64,000 nucleotides of DNA from Ardenticatenales bacterium (lineage in GTDB: Bacteria; Chloroflexota; Anaerolineae; Promineifilales; Promineifilaceae): the NCBI GenBank assembly GCA_020634575.1, contig JACKBM010000005.1, forward strand, positions 110,346-174,345. Reading direction: 5' to 3'. The notes below the pieces were generated by a model that was not told the DNA's origin, did no database searches, and saw only the letters and a list, made by a program, of their open reading frames with translations. Shown here in pieces: positions 33,355 to 41,603 of this stretch. The position numbers and the translations under genes were made by a program. Within the stretch, counting starts at the first letter, position 1. Every line of letters starts with the position of its first letter.

Positions 33355-33418
33355 GTGTCTCCGCCCCCAGGGTGGTAAAACCTACGTTTGCGAATCGATT
33401 GATCAGGGAAGTTGGTTT

Positions 33419-34444
33419 ATGTTGGAACAGTTGGATGAATTAAAAAGTGAAGCGCAAAGCCGGTTGGCCCAGCTCAGTAGTTCGACGGACCTGGAAGAAT
33501 GGTACCGGGATTTGCTGGGGCGCAAAGGGCAGGTCTATTTGCTGACGCGCCAGATTGGCTCGTTGTCAAATGAAGAACGCCCCCTGGCCGGCCAGCGCAT
33601 CAATGAAGTCAAAAATGCGTTGCAGGCCGCCTATGATGAGCGGGCCGCCGCCGTCAAGCAAGCGGAAATGGAAGCCGCCATGTCCGCTGACGCGCTGGAT
33701 GTGACCCTGCCCGGCCGCTCCCAGTTCCGGGGCCGATTGCACCCGGCGACGCAGACGCTGCGCGAAATCTATCGTATCTGGGGTGATATGGGCTTCCAGG
33801 TCTATCGCAGCCGGGATGTAGAGACAGATGAGTTCAACTTTGAGCTGCTGAATATTCCCCAACACCATCCGGCCCGGGACATGTGGGATACCTTCCATAC
33901 AATGACCCCCGGCGTCATCCTGCGCACCCATACCAGCCCGGGCCAGATCCACGCCATGCGGGAATACGCCCCCGAGCCGATTCGCGTCATTCTGCCGGGT
34001 ATGTGTTATCGCTATGAGCAGATCACCGCCCGCAGCGAAATCCAGTTCCACCAGGTGGAGGGGTTGGCGGTCGGCAAAAACATCACCTTCGCCGACCTCA
34101 AGGGCACGCTGACGGCGTTTGCCCGCCGGATGTTTGGCCAGAACCGGAAGGTACGCTTCCGGGCCAACTATTTCCCTTTCACTGAACCGAGCGCTGAGAT
34201 GGACGTGGAGTGCATGCTCTGTAATGGCGACGGCTGCCAGGTTTGTAAATACAGTGGTTGGCTGGAGATCCTGGGCTGTGGTCTCGTCCACCCCAACGTC
34301 CTGCGCAATGGCGGCTATGACCCGGCCGTCTATTCCGGCTTTGCCTTTGGCATGGGGCCGGAGCGGGTGACCATGCTGAAATATGGCATCGATGATATTC
34401 GCCATTTCTGGTCCAATGATCTGCGCTTCCTGAGCCAGTTCTAG
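33419..34444 (+). CDS. pheS: Phenylalanyl-tRNA synthetase alpha subunit
   Basis: The 341-residue catalytic subunit activates Phe and charges tRNA-Phe as part of the alpha2-beta2 enzyme. The N-terminal coiled coil (about 1-90) binds tRNA. Class II motifs follow, including HPATQTLREIYRIWGDMGFQVY, the conserved HHPARDMWDTF, and FGMGPERVTMLKYGIDDIRHFWSNDLRFL at the end. Cysteines in ECMLCNGDGCQVCKYSGW form a knot typical of many bacterial PheS. The start ATG is preceded by AGGGAAG. Its expression should depend on the upstream attenuator, and pheT follows 97 bases later. Confidence 0.96.
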   Translation: MLEQLDELKSEAQSRLAQLSSSTDLEEWYRDLLGRKGQVYLLTRQIGSLSNEERPLAGQRINEVKNALQAAYDERAAAVKQAEMEAAMSADALDVTLPGRSQFRGRLHPATQTLREIYRIWGDMGFQVYRSRDVETDEFNFELLNIPQHHPARDMWDTFHTMTPGVILRTHTSPGQIHAMREYAPEPIRVILPGMCYRYEQITARSEIQFHQVEGLAVGKNITFADLKGTLTAFARRMFGQNRKVRFRANYFPFTEPSAEMDVECMLCNGDGCQVCKYSGWLEILGCGLVHPNVLRNGGYDPAVYSGFAFGMGPERVTMLKYGIDDIRHFWSNDLRFLSQF

Positions 34445-34541
34445 ACCTCTGGTTTAATGGTAATTGCTGTTTAGATGATATTCCCTGGTCAGCCTGAATG
34501 GACCAGTTCAAGAAGAGAAAACTCACTGCAGGAGTAAACCA

Positions 34542-37073
34542 ATGCAGATACCTGTTTCCTGGCTTAAGGATTACGTTGACATCAAGCTGCCGGTTGAGGA
34601 TTTGGCGGAGAAGCTGACCATCGCCGGGTTAGAAGTCGAGAAGGTCGAATATATCGGTGTGGCGGGCGGCAATGACAAGGAGCGTCTCGTTTGGGACCGT
34701 GAGATGTTGTTGCTTGGGCAGATCCTGAAGGTAGAACAACACCCGGATGCCGACCGGCTGGTCCTGGCCACCGTGGAATATGGCGGGGACGAAGTTGAGG
34801 TCTGTGTGACCGGGGCGCCGAACCTATTTCCTTATCTCGACAAAGGTGACTTGACCGATCTGAAGCTGCTTACACCCTTCGCCCTGGAAGGGGCCGTCGT
34901 CTACGATGGCCACAAAGAAGGGCTCAACAAGATGACCCTGAAAGGGCGTAAACTGCGCGGGATTTACAATCGCTGCATGGTCTGCTCGGAGAAAGAGCTG
35001 GGCATCAGCGACGAGCATGAAGGGATTATCCTGTTCACTGGCGACGACAAGCCGGGTACACCGTTACAGGATGTCCTCGGCGATGTTGTGCTGCATATCG
35101 ACATCATCCCCAACATTGCTCGCTGCGCTTCCATCGTGGGGGTGGCGCGCGAGGTGGCGGCCCTGACCGGCCAGCCGCTGCGCCTGCCCAGCTACGACGT
35201 CCAGATGGATGGCGCCCCGATCGGGGCTGAGGTGGTGCTGAAGACGGAGAATCCGGAGTTAAATCCGCGCTTCACGGCCATCGTCATCGAAGGGGTGAAG
35301 CAGAAACCGAGCCCTTACTGGATGCAGCGCCGGCTGCGTCTGGCCGGCCAGCGCCCCATCAACGTCGTGGTCGACATCAGCAACTATGTGATGCTGGAGA
35401 TGGGCCAGCCCAACCACACCTACGATTACGATTTCCTGCGCCGGCGGGCGAATGAATATGCGGGGGCGGACCGGCCGGTCGAACTCATCACCCGCCTCGC
35501 CCATGAGGGCGAAACGCTCACCACGCTGGATGGCAAGGTCCACCAGCTGCCGCCCTACACCATCCTCGTCACCGACCCCCTGGGCAACCTCGGCATCGGC
35601 GGCATCATGGGCGGCTTCGACAGCGAAATTCAGGATGACACGACCAACGTCCTGCTGGAAGCGGCGGCCTGGAACTACATTAATGTGCGCCGCAGCGGCC
35701 ATGCCCTCAAGATCAACTCTGAGGCCGGCTTCCGCTTCAGCCGCGGGGTGCACCCCAGCCAATCTTTGCTGGGTGCCAAGCGGGCGGCTGAGCTAATGCG
35801 GACGCTCGCCGGCGGCACCATCCGCCAGGGCATCCTCGATTATTATCCGCTGCCTACGCCGGAGCCGGTTATCGATTTGACCGCGGCCGAGGTAAAACGG
35901 CTGAGCGGCCTGGAATTGTCGCTGGCGGAGATCGGTGCGCTGCTGGAACGTCTGGAGTTCACCGTGGTCGATAAAGGCACCCATCTTGAGGTGACCGCGC
36001 CTGACCACCGTATCGACATCGAAGGGTCGCATGACCTGGTTGAAGAGGTGTGCCGGATGTACGGCTATGACCGGCTGCCGGCGACCATCATGCAGGACGT
36101 GCTGCCGCCGCAGCGGAGCAATGTCTCCCTGGATAAGGAAGAGCGCATTCGCGACACGCTGGTTGACCTGGGTTTGCAGGAGATCATCACCTACCGGCTG
36201 ACCACGCCGGAGGATGAGGCCAAGCTGCTGGTGAGTACGCCGGCACTGCCGGATGATCGCCCCTACGTGACGCTGGCTAACCCAATCACAGTGGAGCGGG
36301 TGGCGTTGCGCCATAGCTTGCTGGCCTCCGCCCTGGGTGTCGCTGCTCAGAATAGTCGCTTCCAGGAGCGGCTGGCCCTGTTCGAGATCGGTCAGATTTA
36401 CCTGGCCAACGAAGATGGGGAGCTGCCGGATGAGCTGCGCCGCCTGTCGCTGGTGCTGACCGGTGACCGGGAAGTCCCGTCGTGGGCAGGTGCTGAGACA
36501 CCGGCCGGTTACGACTTCTTTGACCTGAAAGGCATCATCGAAGACATGCTGTCTGTCCTGCACGTGCAGGGGCTGGGCATTGAACCGGCCCAGCACCCGA
36601 CCTTCCGGCCTGGCCGGACAGCCCGGCTGACGCTGTTCGAGAAGCAGTTGGGCGTCATCGGCGAGCTGCATCCGCTGGTGGTGGAAGCGTTTGACATCCG
36701 TGGGGAGAACCCGGTGATTGCGGCAGAGCTGGACCTTGAGGTCCTGCTGCCCAAGATCAAGGACGCCTTCAAGGTGGATCCGATTTCGCCCTACCCGCCG
36801 GTGCGTGAAGACCTGGCCCTGATCGTGGATCGCGCCATGCCCGCCAGCACCGTCGAAGAGGTGCTGCGCAAGGCCGGCGGCTTCCTGCTCAAGGATCTGG
36901 CCCTGTTTGACGTCTACACCGGCCCCGGCATTCCCGCCGACAAGAAGAGTCTGGCCTACCACCTCACCTTCCAGGCGCCCAACAAGACGCTCACGGACAA
37001 AGAGATGCTGCGCCAGCGCACCCGGATCATCAGCCAGGCTGAGGAGCAGCTGGGTGCGAAGTTGAGAGGATAG
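34542..37073 (+). CDS. pheT: Phenylalanyl-tRNA synthetase beta subunit
   Basis: The 843-residue protein has the usual order of domains: N-terminal opening MQIPVSWLKDYVDI, an EMAP/OB-like tRNA-binding domain (about 45-165), the B3/B4 editing domain (about 215-400), B5 (about 410-480), the catalytic-like core and a C-terminal FDX-ACB anticodon-binding domain (about 750-843; YPPVREDLALIVD). The B3/B4 domain hydrolyses Tyr-tRNA-Phe. GGAG lies upstream of the ATG. It forms an operon with pheS. Confidence 0.96.
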   Translation: MQIPVSWLKDYVDIKLPVEDLAEKLTIAGLEVEKVEYIGVAGGNDKERLVWDREMLLLGQILKVEQHPDADRLVLATVEYGGDEVEVCVTGAPNLFPYLDKGDLTDLKLLTPFALEGAVVYDGHKEGLNKMTLKGRKLRGIYNRCMVCSEKELGISDEHEGIILFTGDDKPGTPLQDVLGDVVLHIDIIPNIARCASIVGVAREVAALTGQPLRLPSYDVQMDGAPIGAEVVLKTENPELNPRFTAIVIEGVKQKPSPYWMQRRLRLAGQRPINVVVDISNYVMLEMGQPNHTYDYDFLRRRANEYAGADRPVELITRLAHEGETLTTLDGKVHQLPPYTILVTDPLGNLGIGGIMGGFDSEIQDDTTNVLLEAAAWNYINVRRSGHALKINSEAGFRFSRGVHPSQSLLGAKRAAELMRTLAGGTIRQGILDYYPLPTPEPVIDLTAAEVKRLSGLELSLAEIGALLERLEFTVVDKGTHLEVTAPDHRIDIEGSHDLVEEVCRMYGYDRLPATIMQDVLPPQRSNVSLDKEERIRDTLVDLGLQEIITYRLTTPEDEAKLLVSTPALPDDRPYVTLANPITVERVALRHSLLASALGVAAQNSRFQERLALFEIGQIYLANEDGELPDELRRLSLVLTGDREVPSWAGAETPAGYDFFDLKGIIEDMLSVLHVQGLGIEPAQHPTFRPGRTARLTLFEKQLGVIGELHPLVVEAFDIRGENPVIAAELDLEVLLPKIKDAFKVDPISPYPPVREDLALIVDRAMPASTVEEVLRKAGGFLLKDLALFDVYTGPGIPADKKSLAYHLTFQAPNKTLTDKEMLRQRTRIISQAEEQLGAKLRG

Positions 37074-37081
37074 GAGCTGTT

Positions 37082-37190
37082 AGCTGTCAGCACGCTCGCA
37101 GGCTCGCTTTCAGCGGTTGGTACGCGGCTGCGCCGCTTTCAGTGTACTGACTGCTGAAAGGGCCACCGGCCCGTACTGACCGCTGATAGC
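37082..37190. repeat. GTACTGACCGCTGA repeat element, copy A
   Basis: This spacer between pheT and plsC is built from variants of GTACTGACCGCTGAAAG in both orientations. Its right part, CTGCTGAAAGGGCC then GGCCCGTACTGACCGCTGATAG, closely matches 58335-58374. The GGGCC/GGCCC centre allows a hairpin. No ORF is supported within it. Confidence 0.75.
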
Positions 37191-37198
37191 CATTCCCC

Positions 37199-37924
37199 AT
37201 GAACACCCTCGCCCGCCGTCTAGTCACCGCCATCGTCCGCTTTATTGCCTGGTTGGCGATGGATGTGCGGGTGACCGGCCGGTCAAACATTCCCACGCAT
37301 GGACCGTTTCTGATCATCGGCAACCATTTCAGCCTCATCGAGCCGATCCTGGTTGGGTTGAAATTGGGGTTGGAGCCAACGTTTTTTGCCAGCGCCGACC
37401 TGATGGCGCATCCCGTCACCCGGCTGATCCTCAAGGTCTTTCGGCCGATTCAGGTGCATCGCCGCGAAATCGACCGAGGGGCGCTGCGGGCGGCCCGGCG
37501 AGTGCTGGAGGAGGGGGGGATGCTGGTCATCTTCCCGGAAGGAGGCATCGACGAGGTGGTGCGGGATATGCCGGTAGAAGAAGGGCTGGCAGTGCCATTT
37601 GACCAGCGCACCAGCCGCAGTAGCGCCCAACTCATTGAGGCTCGCGATGGCGCTGCATACCTGGCGACCTGGACTGAGGCGCCTATTCTGCCCATCGGTT
37701 TTCTGCACACAGAGAAGGTGGTTCCCAACTTTCGGCGGCGCCGGCGGACGCGGGTGGAGATGAACATTGGCCCGCTATTTGGGCCATTTGTGGTACCGGC
37801 CGGTCTGCGCGGCCCGGAACGGCGCGCGTTTCTTGAGACAGTCACTCAGACGATGATGGAACAGATCGCCGCGCTGTTGCCCCCGGCCAATCGCGGTATT
37901 TACCAACTTCCACGCGAACCATAG
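37199..37924 (+). CDS. PlsC-type 1-acylglycerol-3-phosphate acyltransferase
   Basis: This 241-residue membrane-associated enzyme of the LPLAT family should acylate lysophosphatidic acid or a related lipid. Motif I is NHFSLIEP (residues 42-49), where the usual HX4D reads HX4E (His43, Glu48). Motif III is FPEGGIDEV and a basic QVHRREIDRG segment precedes it. One N-terminal hydrophobic stretch (about 8-22) anchors it. The Glu substitution is unusual; activity is plausible but not certain. No strong ribosome site is seen before ATG 37199. The upstream spacer is a repeat element. Confidence 0.85.
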   Translation: MNTLARRLVTAIVRFIAWLAMDVRVTGRSNIPTHGPFLIIGNHFSLIEPILVGLKLGLEPTFFASADLMAHPVTRLILKVFRPIQVHRREIDRGALRAARRVLEEGGMLVIFPEGGIDEVVRDMPVEEGLAVPFDQRTSRSSAQLIEARDGAAYLATWTEAPILPIGFLHTEKVVPNFRRRRRTRVEMNIGPLFGPFVVPAGLRGPERRAFLETVTQTMMEQIAALLPPANRGIYQLPREP

Positions 37925-37997
37925 TCCCTCTTTCCAAAGCCGTTCGCTTTCCTTTATACTAAGCCCAACGGAGCCCACCCAGGGACAAGATAGTTGG

Positions 37998-40196
37998 ATG
38001 AATCCCCCAAATGATAGTGATGTGGTGACAAAACGACTTTCCCGTTGGTGGGAGAGGCTGATTACACCCTCGATCCCCGTCGCTGATGAGCGGCAAAGAT
38101 TAAATTCGGAGTTGCTGCTGGTGCTGGCAGTGGCCGCTTTTGTGGTCGGCGTTCCCCTGGGTCTCATACCGGTATTTTTGGGTAATTGGGTGACTTTTTC
38201 CCAGTCTGCGACCTGGATCATCCTGGCGCCCGTCTTTCCGGCGGTTATCATCGGCGTCGCCATGAACCGGCGCGGCCACGTCCGTTTTGCTTCCTGGCTC
38301 ATTATCCTGTCCTCGGTATTCTGCCTGTACCTGGGGACTTTGTGGGAAGCGCCGCTTACCGGGACGCTGACCATGTATTACCTGGTCATTCCCCTTTATC
38401 TCAGCAGCCTCTTCTTTTCGGCAGGTGAAGTTGTCCTGATCACCGTTGTTTGCCTGGTGCTTTATCTCAGCTACCCGGTCGTTTTGCCATCTGTCAGTTT
38501 TGTCGATGTCATCAATGGTCCGGCGCGTCTCCTCCTGATGAACGGTGTCTTTATCACTTTGTATGCGCGCTTTCGCGATACATTGGAGACACGACGTCAG
38601 CGTAAGTTGACCCAGAAGGAACTCCAGGAGCAACTCTTGCTGGATGTTGCCTTTGACGGCGTTTTAATCCATGAGAGCTGGCGTATCCGCGAGATTAGCC
38701 AGGGTGGGGCAGCGATCCTGGGGTACACGCCGGCGGAGCTGGCTGGTAAGGATTTCCTGACATTTTTATTGGAGGCATCGCGAACAGTTTTGCTGGAGGG
38801 GGGGCATCTGCACCGGCCGGTAGAACTCATCGGATGCCAGCCCGATGGCACCCAGGTTGATCTCGAACTGGTGGGCCGCCAATACCGGCTCGATGGCGCT
38901 GATGTGGCTTTGGCCGCCTTTCGCGACATCAGCGAACGCAAGGCGCGCCAGCGGGAGACTGAGCTGGCCCAGCTATTCAGCCAGGCTTTACGGCGGGGCG
39001 AAAGCCGGCAGGCGCTGCCGCCCATCATCCTGGAAAACCTCTGTACGCTCGTCCCCGCGGAGGCTGCCTGTCTGTTTCAGCTCCAGGTTGATCAGACACT
39101 GCAGCTCGAGCGATTACATGGCGCGGTCAGGTTGACTGACCCGGCCGCCAGCCTGATGGAATCCTCATTGGGACGGGTCTTTACCAATAAAACGATTTTG
39201 CGGAACGAGGCGGCGCTCCTTGAATCCCCCTGTCAGGGTGATTTTGCCGCCCAAATCATGGCGCCACTGCTGCTGGACAATGAGCCAGTCGGCGCTTTGT
39301 GGCTGGGGCGGCAGAATCGCTTCTCAGCGGCAGACGAGCGCAACGTCGCCAATCTGGCCCGTATCAGCGCGGCGGCGCTGACCCGTTCTGCCCGGCATGA
39401 AGCCACCCGAGATTATGCCCAGCAGCTGGAAGAGCGTGTGCAGGAGCGCACCCAGGCGCTGAGTGAGGCCAACGAGCAATTGCGCGCCCTTGACCAGCTC
39501 AAATCCAAGTTCATTGCCGATGTATCCCACGAGCTGCGCACCCCGATCACCAATCTGACCCTTTATCTGGAGCTGCTGGAGCAGGGGCGTGAGGACAAGC
39601 GCCCCATGTACCGGGAACGCCTGGGCTTTCAGATTGATCGGCTCACCCAACTGGTTGACGATGTGTTCAATCTGTCACGCCTGGAGTCCGGTCAGGTCAA
39701 TATGACGATGGATTCCGTCGATCTCAACGGTCTGCTGCAAAGCGAGCTGGCTGCCCTGGCTGACGAACTGGCCCGCAAAGGGCTCAGCGTTGCGTTGGCT
39801 ACGGATGCGGATGTGCCGATGGTCTGGGGCGACGACCAGCAGCTAAGCATCGTCATCAAAAATATTCTGAGTAATGCCCTGAACTACACTGATCAAGGTC
39901 AGATCACCGTAGCGACCTTCTGGCCGTCACGGGAAGATCTGATTGGCTTGCGCATCAGCGACACCGGCCGGGGCATCGGTCCAGCCGATCTTCCCCATGT
40001 GATGGATCGCTTCTATCGGGGGCAGAGTACGGAACAGTCCAATATACCTGGCACCGGCCTGGGTCTCGCCATCGCCCAGGAAATCATCAATCTCCACGAC
40101 GGCAAAATCGAGATACAATCAGAGCTGGCCATGGGCACGACCGTCACGATCTGGTTATGGCCGGCATTCAAGAAAGCATTGTTACCTGCTGCCTGA
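37998..40196 (+). CDS. Membrane histidine kinase with PAS and GAF domains
   Basis: This 732-residue sensor kinase has about six hydrophobic segments (about residues 35-190), a PAS-like domain (about 205-320), a GAF-like domain (about 330-470), a coiled coil, and the kinase core. The phospho-acceptor His is in DVSHELRTPITNL. The ATPase domain has the N box IVIKNILSNALNY, the G1 box ISDTGRGIGPADL and the G2 box GTGLGLAIA. Autophosphorylation and transfer to a response regulator are expected, but no regulator gene is adjacent. The signal is unknown. Confidence 0.9.
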   Translation: MNPPNDSDVVTKRLSRWWERLITPSIPVADERQRLNSELLLVLAVAAFVVGVPLGLIPVFLGNWVTFSQSATWIILAPVFPAVIIGVAMNRRGHVRFASWLIILSSVFCLYLGTLWEAPLTGTLTMYYLVIPLYLSSLFFSAGEVVLITVVCLVLYLSYPVVLPSVSFVDVINGPARLLLMNGVFITLYARFRDTLETRRQRKLTQKELQEQLLLDVAFDGVLIHESWRIREISQGGAAILGYTPAELAGKDFLTFLLEASRTVLLEGGHLHRPVELIGCQPDGTQVDLELVGRQYRLDGADVALAAFRDISERKARQRETELAQLFSQALRRGESRQALPPIILENLCTLVPAEAACLFQLQVDQTLQLERLHGAVRLTDPAASLMESSLGRVFTNKTILRNEAALLESPCQGDFAAQIMAPLLLDNEPVGALWLGRQNRFSAADERNVANLARISAAALTRSARHEATRDYAQQLEERVQERTQALSEANEQLRALDQLKSKFIADVSHELRTPITNLTLYLELLEQGREDKRPMYRERLGFQIDRLTQLVDDVFNLSRLESGQVNMTMDSVDLNGLLQSELAALADELARKGLSVALATDADVPMVWGDDQQLSIVIKNILSNALNYTDQGQITVATFWPSREDLIGLRISDTGRGIGPADLPHVMDRFYRGQSTEQSNIPGTGLGLAIAQEIINLHDGKIEIQSELAMGTTVTIWLWPAFKKALLPAA

Positions 40197-40235
40197 TGGC
40201 GCCATTTTGGGGCTCTGGCAGTTGATGGAGATTTG

Positions 40236-40871
40236 ATGGCTCTACACGAACGAGTTGATTATACCGTTGGCGATCTGCAACGGGAGGATATGGCTGACGA
40301 TCCGCTGGCGGAGTTTCGCGAATGGTTAGCCCTGGCGGCGGAGCGTGGCCTGCGCGAGCCCAATTGTATGGCGCTGGCCACGGCCAATGCCGCCGGTGAA
40401 CCCAGCGTCCGCTTTGTGCTGCTGCGCGGCGTGGATGCGACTGGCTTTGTTTTCTTTACCAACTATGGCAGCCGCAAGGGGCAGGAGCTGGCCGAGAACC
40501 CGGCAGCTTCGCTTGCTTTCTGGTGGCCGGAGCTGGAGCGCCAGGTTCGGGTGGAAGGGCGCATCGAGTTTGCCCCCGAGAGCGAGTCTGATGAGTATTT
40601 CAACAGCCGGCCGCGCGGCAGCCAGCTCGGCGCCTGGAGCTCGCCGCAGAGCCAGGTGATTTCCGACCGGGGTGAACTGGTCGAGCGGCTGGCGGCGGCG
40701 ACGGAGCGATTTCGGGACCGGCCGGTCCCCCGACCCGAGTTCTGGGGTGGCTACCGCCTCGTCCCCACCCAGATCGAGTTCTGGCAAGGCCGCCCCTCCC
40801 GCCTCCACGACCGCATCCGCTACCGCCGGGGCAACCCCGGCGGCTGGCTGAAAGAGCGGTTGGCGCCCTAA
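40236..40871 (+). CDS. pdxH: Pyridoxamine 5'-phosphate oxidase
   Basis: The 211-residue FMN enzyme should oxidise pyridoxine or pyridoxamine phosphate to PLP. Family signatures are NCMALATANAAGEPSVRFVLL, FFTNYGSRKGQELAENP, the RQVRVEGR strand, the substrate-binding SRPRGSQLGAWSSPQSQ, and the C-terminal WGGYRLVP and RLHDRIRYRR. A GGAG lies before ATG 40236; the preceding in-frame TTG is not needed. Length and motif order are typical. It is probably monocistronic and is followed by a repeat element and the nuo control region. Confidence 0.95.
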   Translation: MALHERVDYTVGDLQREDMADDPLAEFREWLALAAERGLREPNCMALATANAAGEPSVRFVLLRGVDATGFVFFTNYGSRKGQELAENPAASLAFWWPELERQVRVEGRIEFAPESESDEYFNSRPRGSQLGAWSSPQSQVISDRGELVERLAAATERFRDRPVPRPEFWGGYRLVPTQIEFWQGRPSRLHDRIRYRRGNPGGWLKERLAP

Positions 40872-41233
40872 GCCCGCTTGTAACACTACCTACCGAACGG
40901 CGATGCATCTCTATATGCCAACGGGGGACCCGCAGGTCGTCGACCCGACGGGTCCCCCCTAACCCCTCACTAGCCCCGCAAAAATTGCCCTTGCCCTGGA
41001 TTTTGTTAGAATCAGGGCGCTTACGTTGGTGGTTCTCAGCAACCTCTTATTCTTTGTCGTCGGTTGGCGCATGTGTTATAAATGTGGCAGATTTCACAAT
41101 CGCCCCTTTTGCGATGCTGACGGAACCTGACAACGTGATGAAATCTCGACAAAATCGCCACCAAAGTCGTGGCGGTTGTCTTGAAAAGCAGGAGTCAGAA
41201 CTGGCTCCCAACCGAACAGTGAGGAGTTAGCCC
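40872..41233 (+). promoter_or_regulatory. Control region and leader of the nuo operon
   Basis: This 362-base gap has no supported gene. It contains a repeat element (40922-40970), a possible upstream promoter TTGCCC/TAGAAT (40985-41012), the better promoter TTGTCG (41054-41059) and TATAAA (41077-41082) with 17-base spacing, and a hairpin CGCCAC/GTGGCG (41156-41174) flanked by GACAA/TTGTC. The predicted leader is about 145 bases. Confidence 0.6.
40922..40970. repeat. CCCGACGGGT repeat element, divergent copy
   Basis: GGGGGACCCG and ACCCCTCAC frame a single GACCCGACGGGTCCCCCC core. It is intergenic and belongs to the same family as the copies at 1217, 29361 and 30176. Confidence 0.7.
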
Positions 41234-41590
41234 ATGCTAACTGACTGGCAATTCATTGGACTGTTTGTTGCCCTGTCGCCGATTTTTCCGGCTATGCCTG
41301 TGATCTTGCAGCATTTTCTGGGTCCAAGGCGGCCAAACGCCATCAAAAATCAGACTTATGAATGTGGTATCGAGACTGTAGGGGATAGCTGGATTCAGTT
41401 CAAGGTCCAGTATTACGTCTATGGCCTCATCTTCCTCATCTTCGATGTGGAAATCATTTTCATCCTGCCCTGGGTGCTGGCCTATGACAAACTGGGGATC
41501 TTCTCGTTTGTTGCCGGCATCGTCTTCATCCTGCTGCTGTTGGATGGCCTCATTTATGCCTGGGGTAAAGGCATCCTCAGCTGGGTTTAG
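41234..41590 (+). CDS. nuoA: NADH-quinone oxidoreductase subunit A
   Basis: The 118-residue membrane subunit has three helices and the conserved loop QTYECGIETVGDSWIQF, followed by YGLIFLIFDVEIIFILPW. In complex I it contributes, with NuoH and NuoJ, to the junction between quinone site and membrane arm. GAGGAG lies before the ATG. It opens an eight-gene operon; the nuoB, nuoC and nuoD genes that often follow nuoA are absent here. Confidence 0.96.
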   Translation: MLTDWQFIGLFVALSPIFPAMPVILQHFLGPRRPNAIKNQTYECGIETVGDSWIQFKVQYYVYGLIFLIFDVEIIFILPWVLAYDKLGIFSFVAGIVFILLLLDGLIYAWGKGILSWV

Positions 41591-41603
41591 GAGCATCTGA
41601 GTT

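Noticed and set aside
33360..33400. T-box riboswitch signal (AGGGTGG) upstream of pheS
   Set aside because: The match is partial and lies after the terminator, while a real T-box lies before and within the antiterminator; no stem I or specifier loop was seen.
37082..37190. Possible tRNA or small RNA in the pheT-plsC spacer
   Set aside because: The stems are explained by inverted copies of the GTACTGACC repeat; there is no T-loop GTTCRA or acceptor pairing.
40985..41230. 81-codon frame upstream of nuoA
   Set aside because: It spans both proposed promoters and the leader hairpin and has no recognisable protein features.
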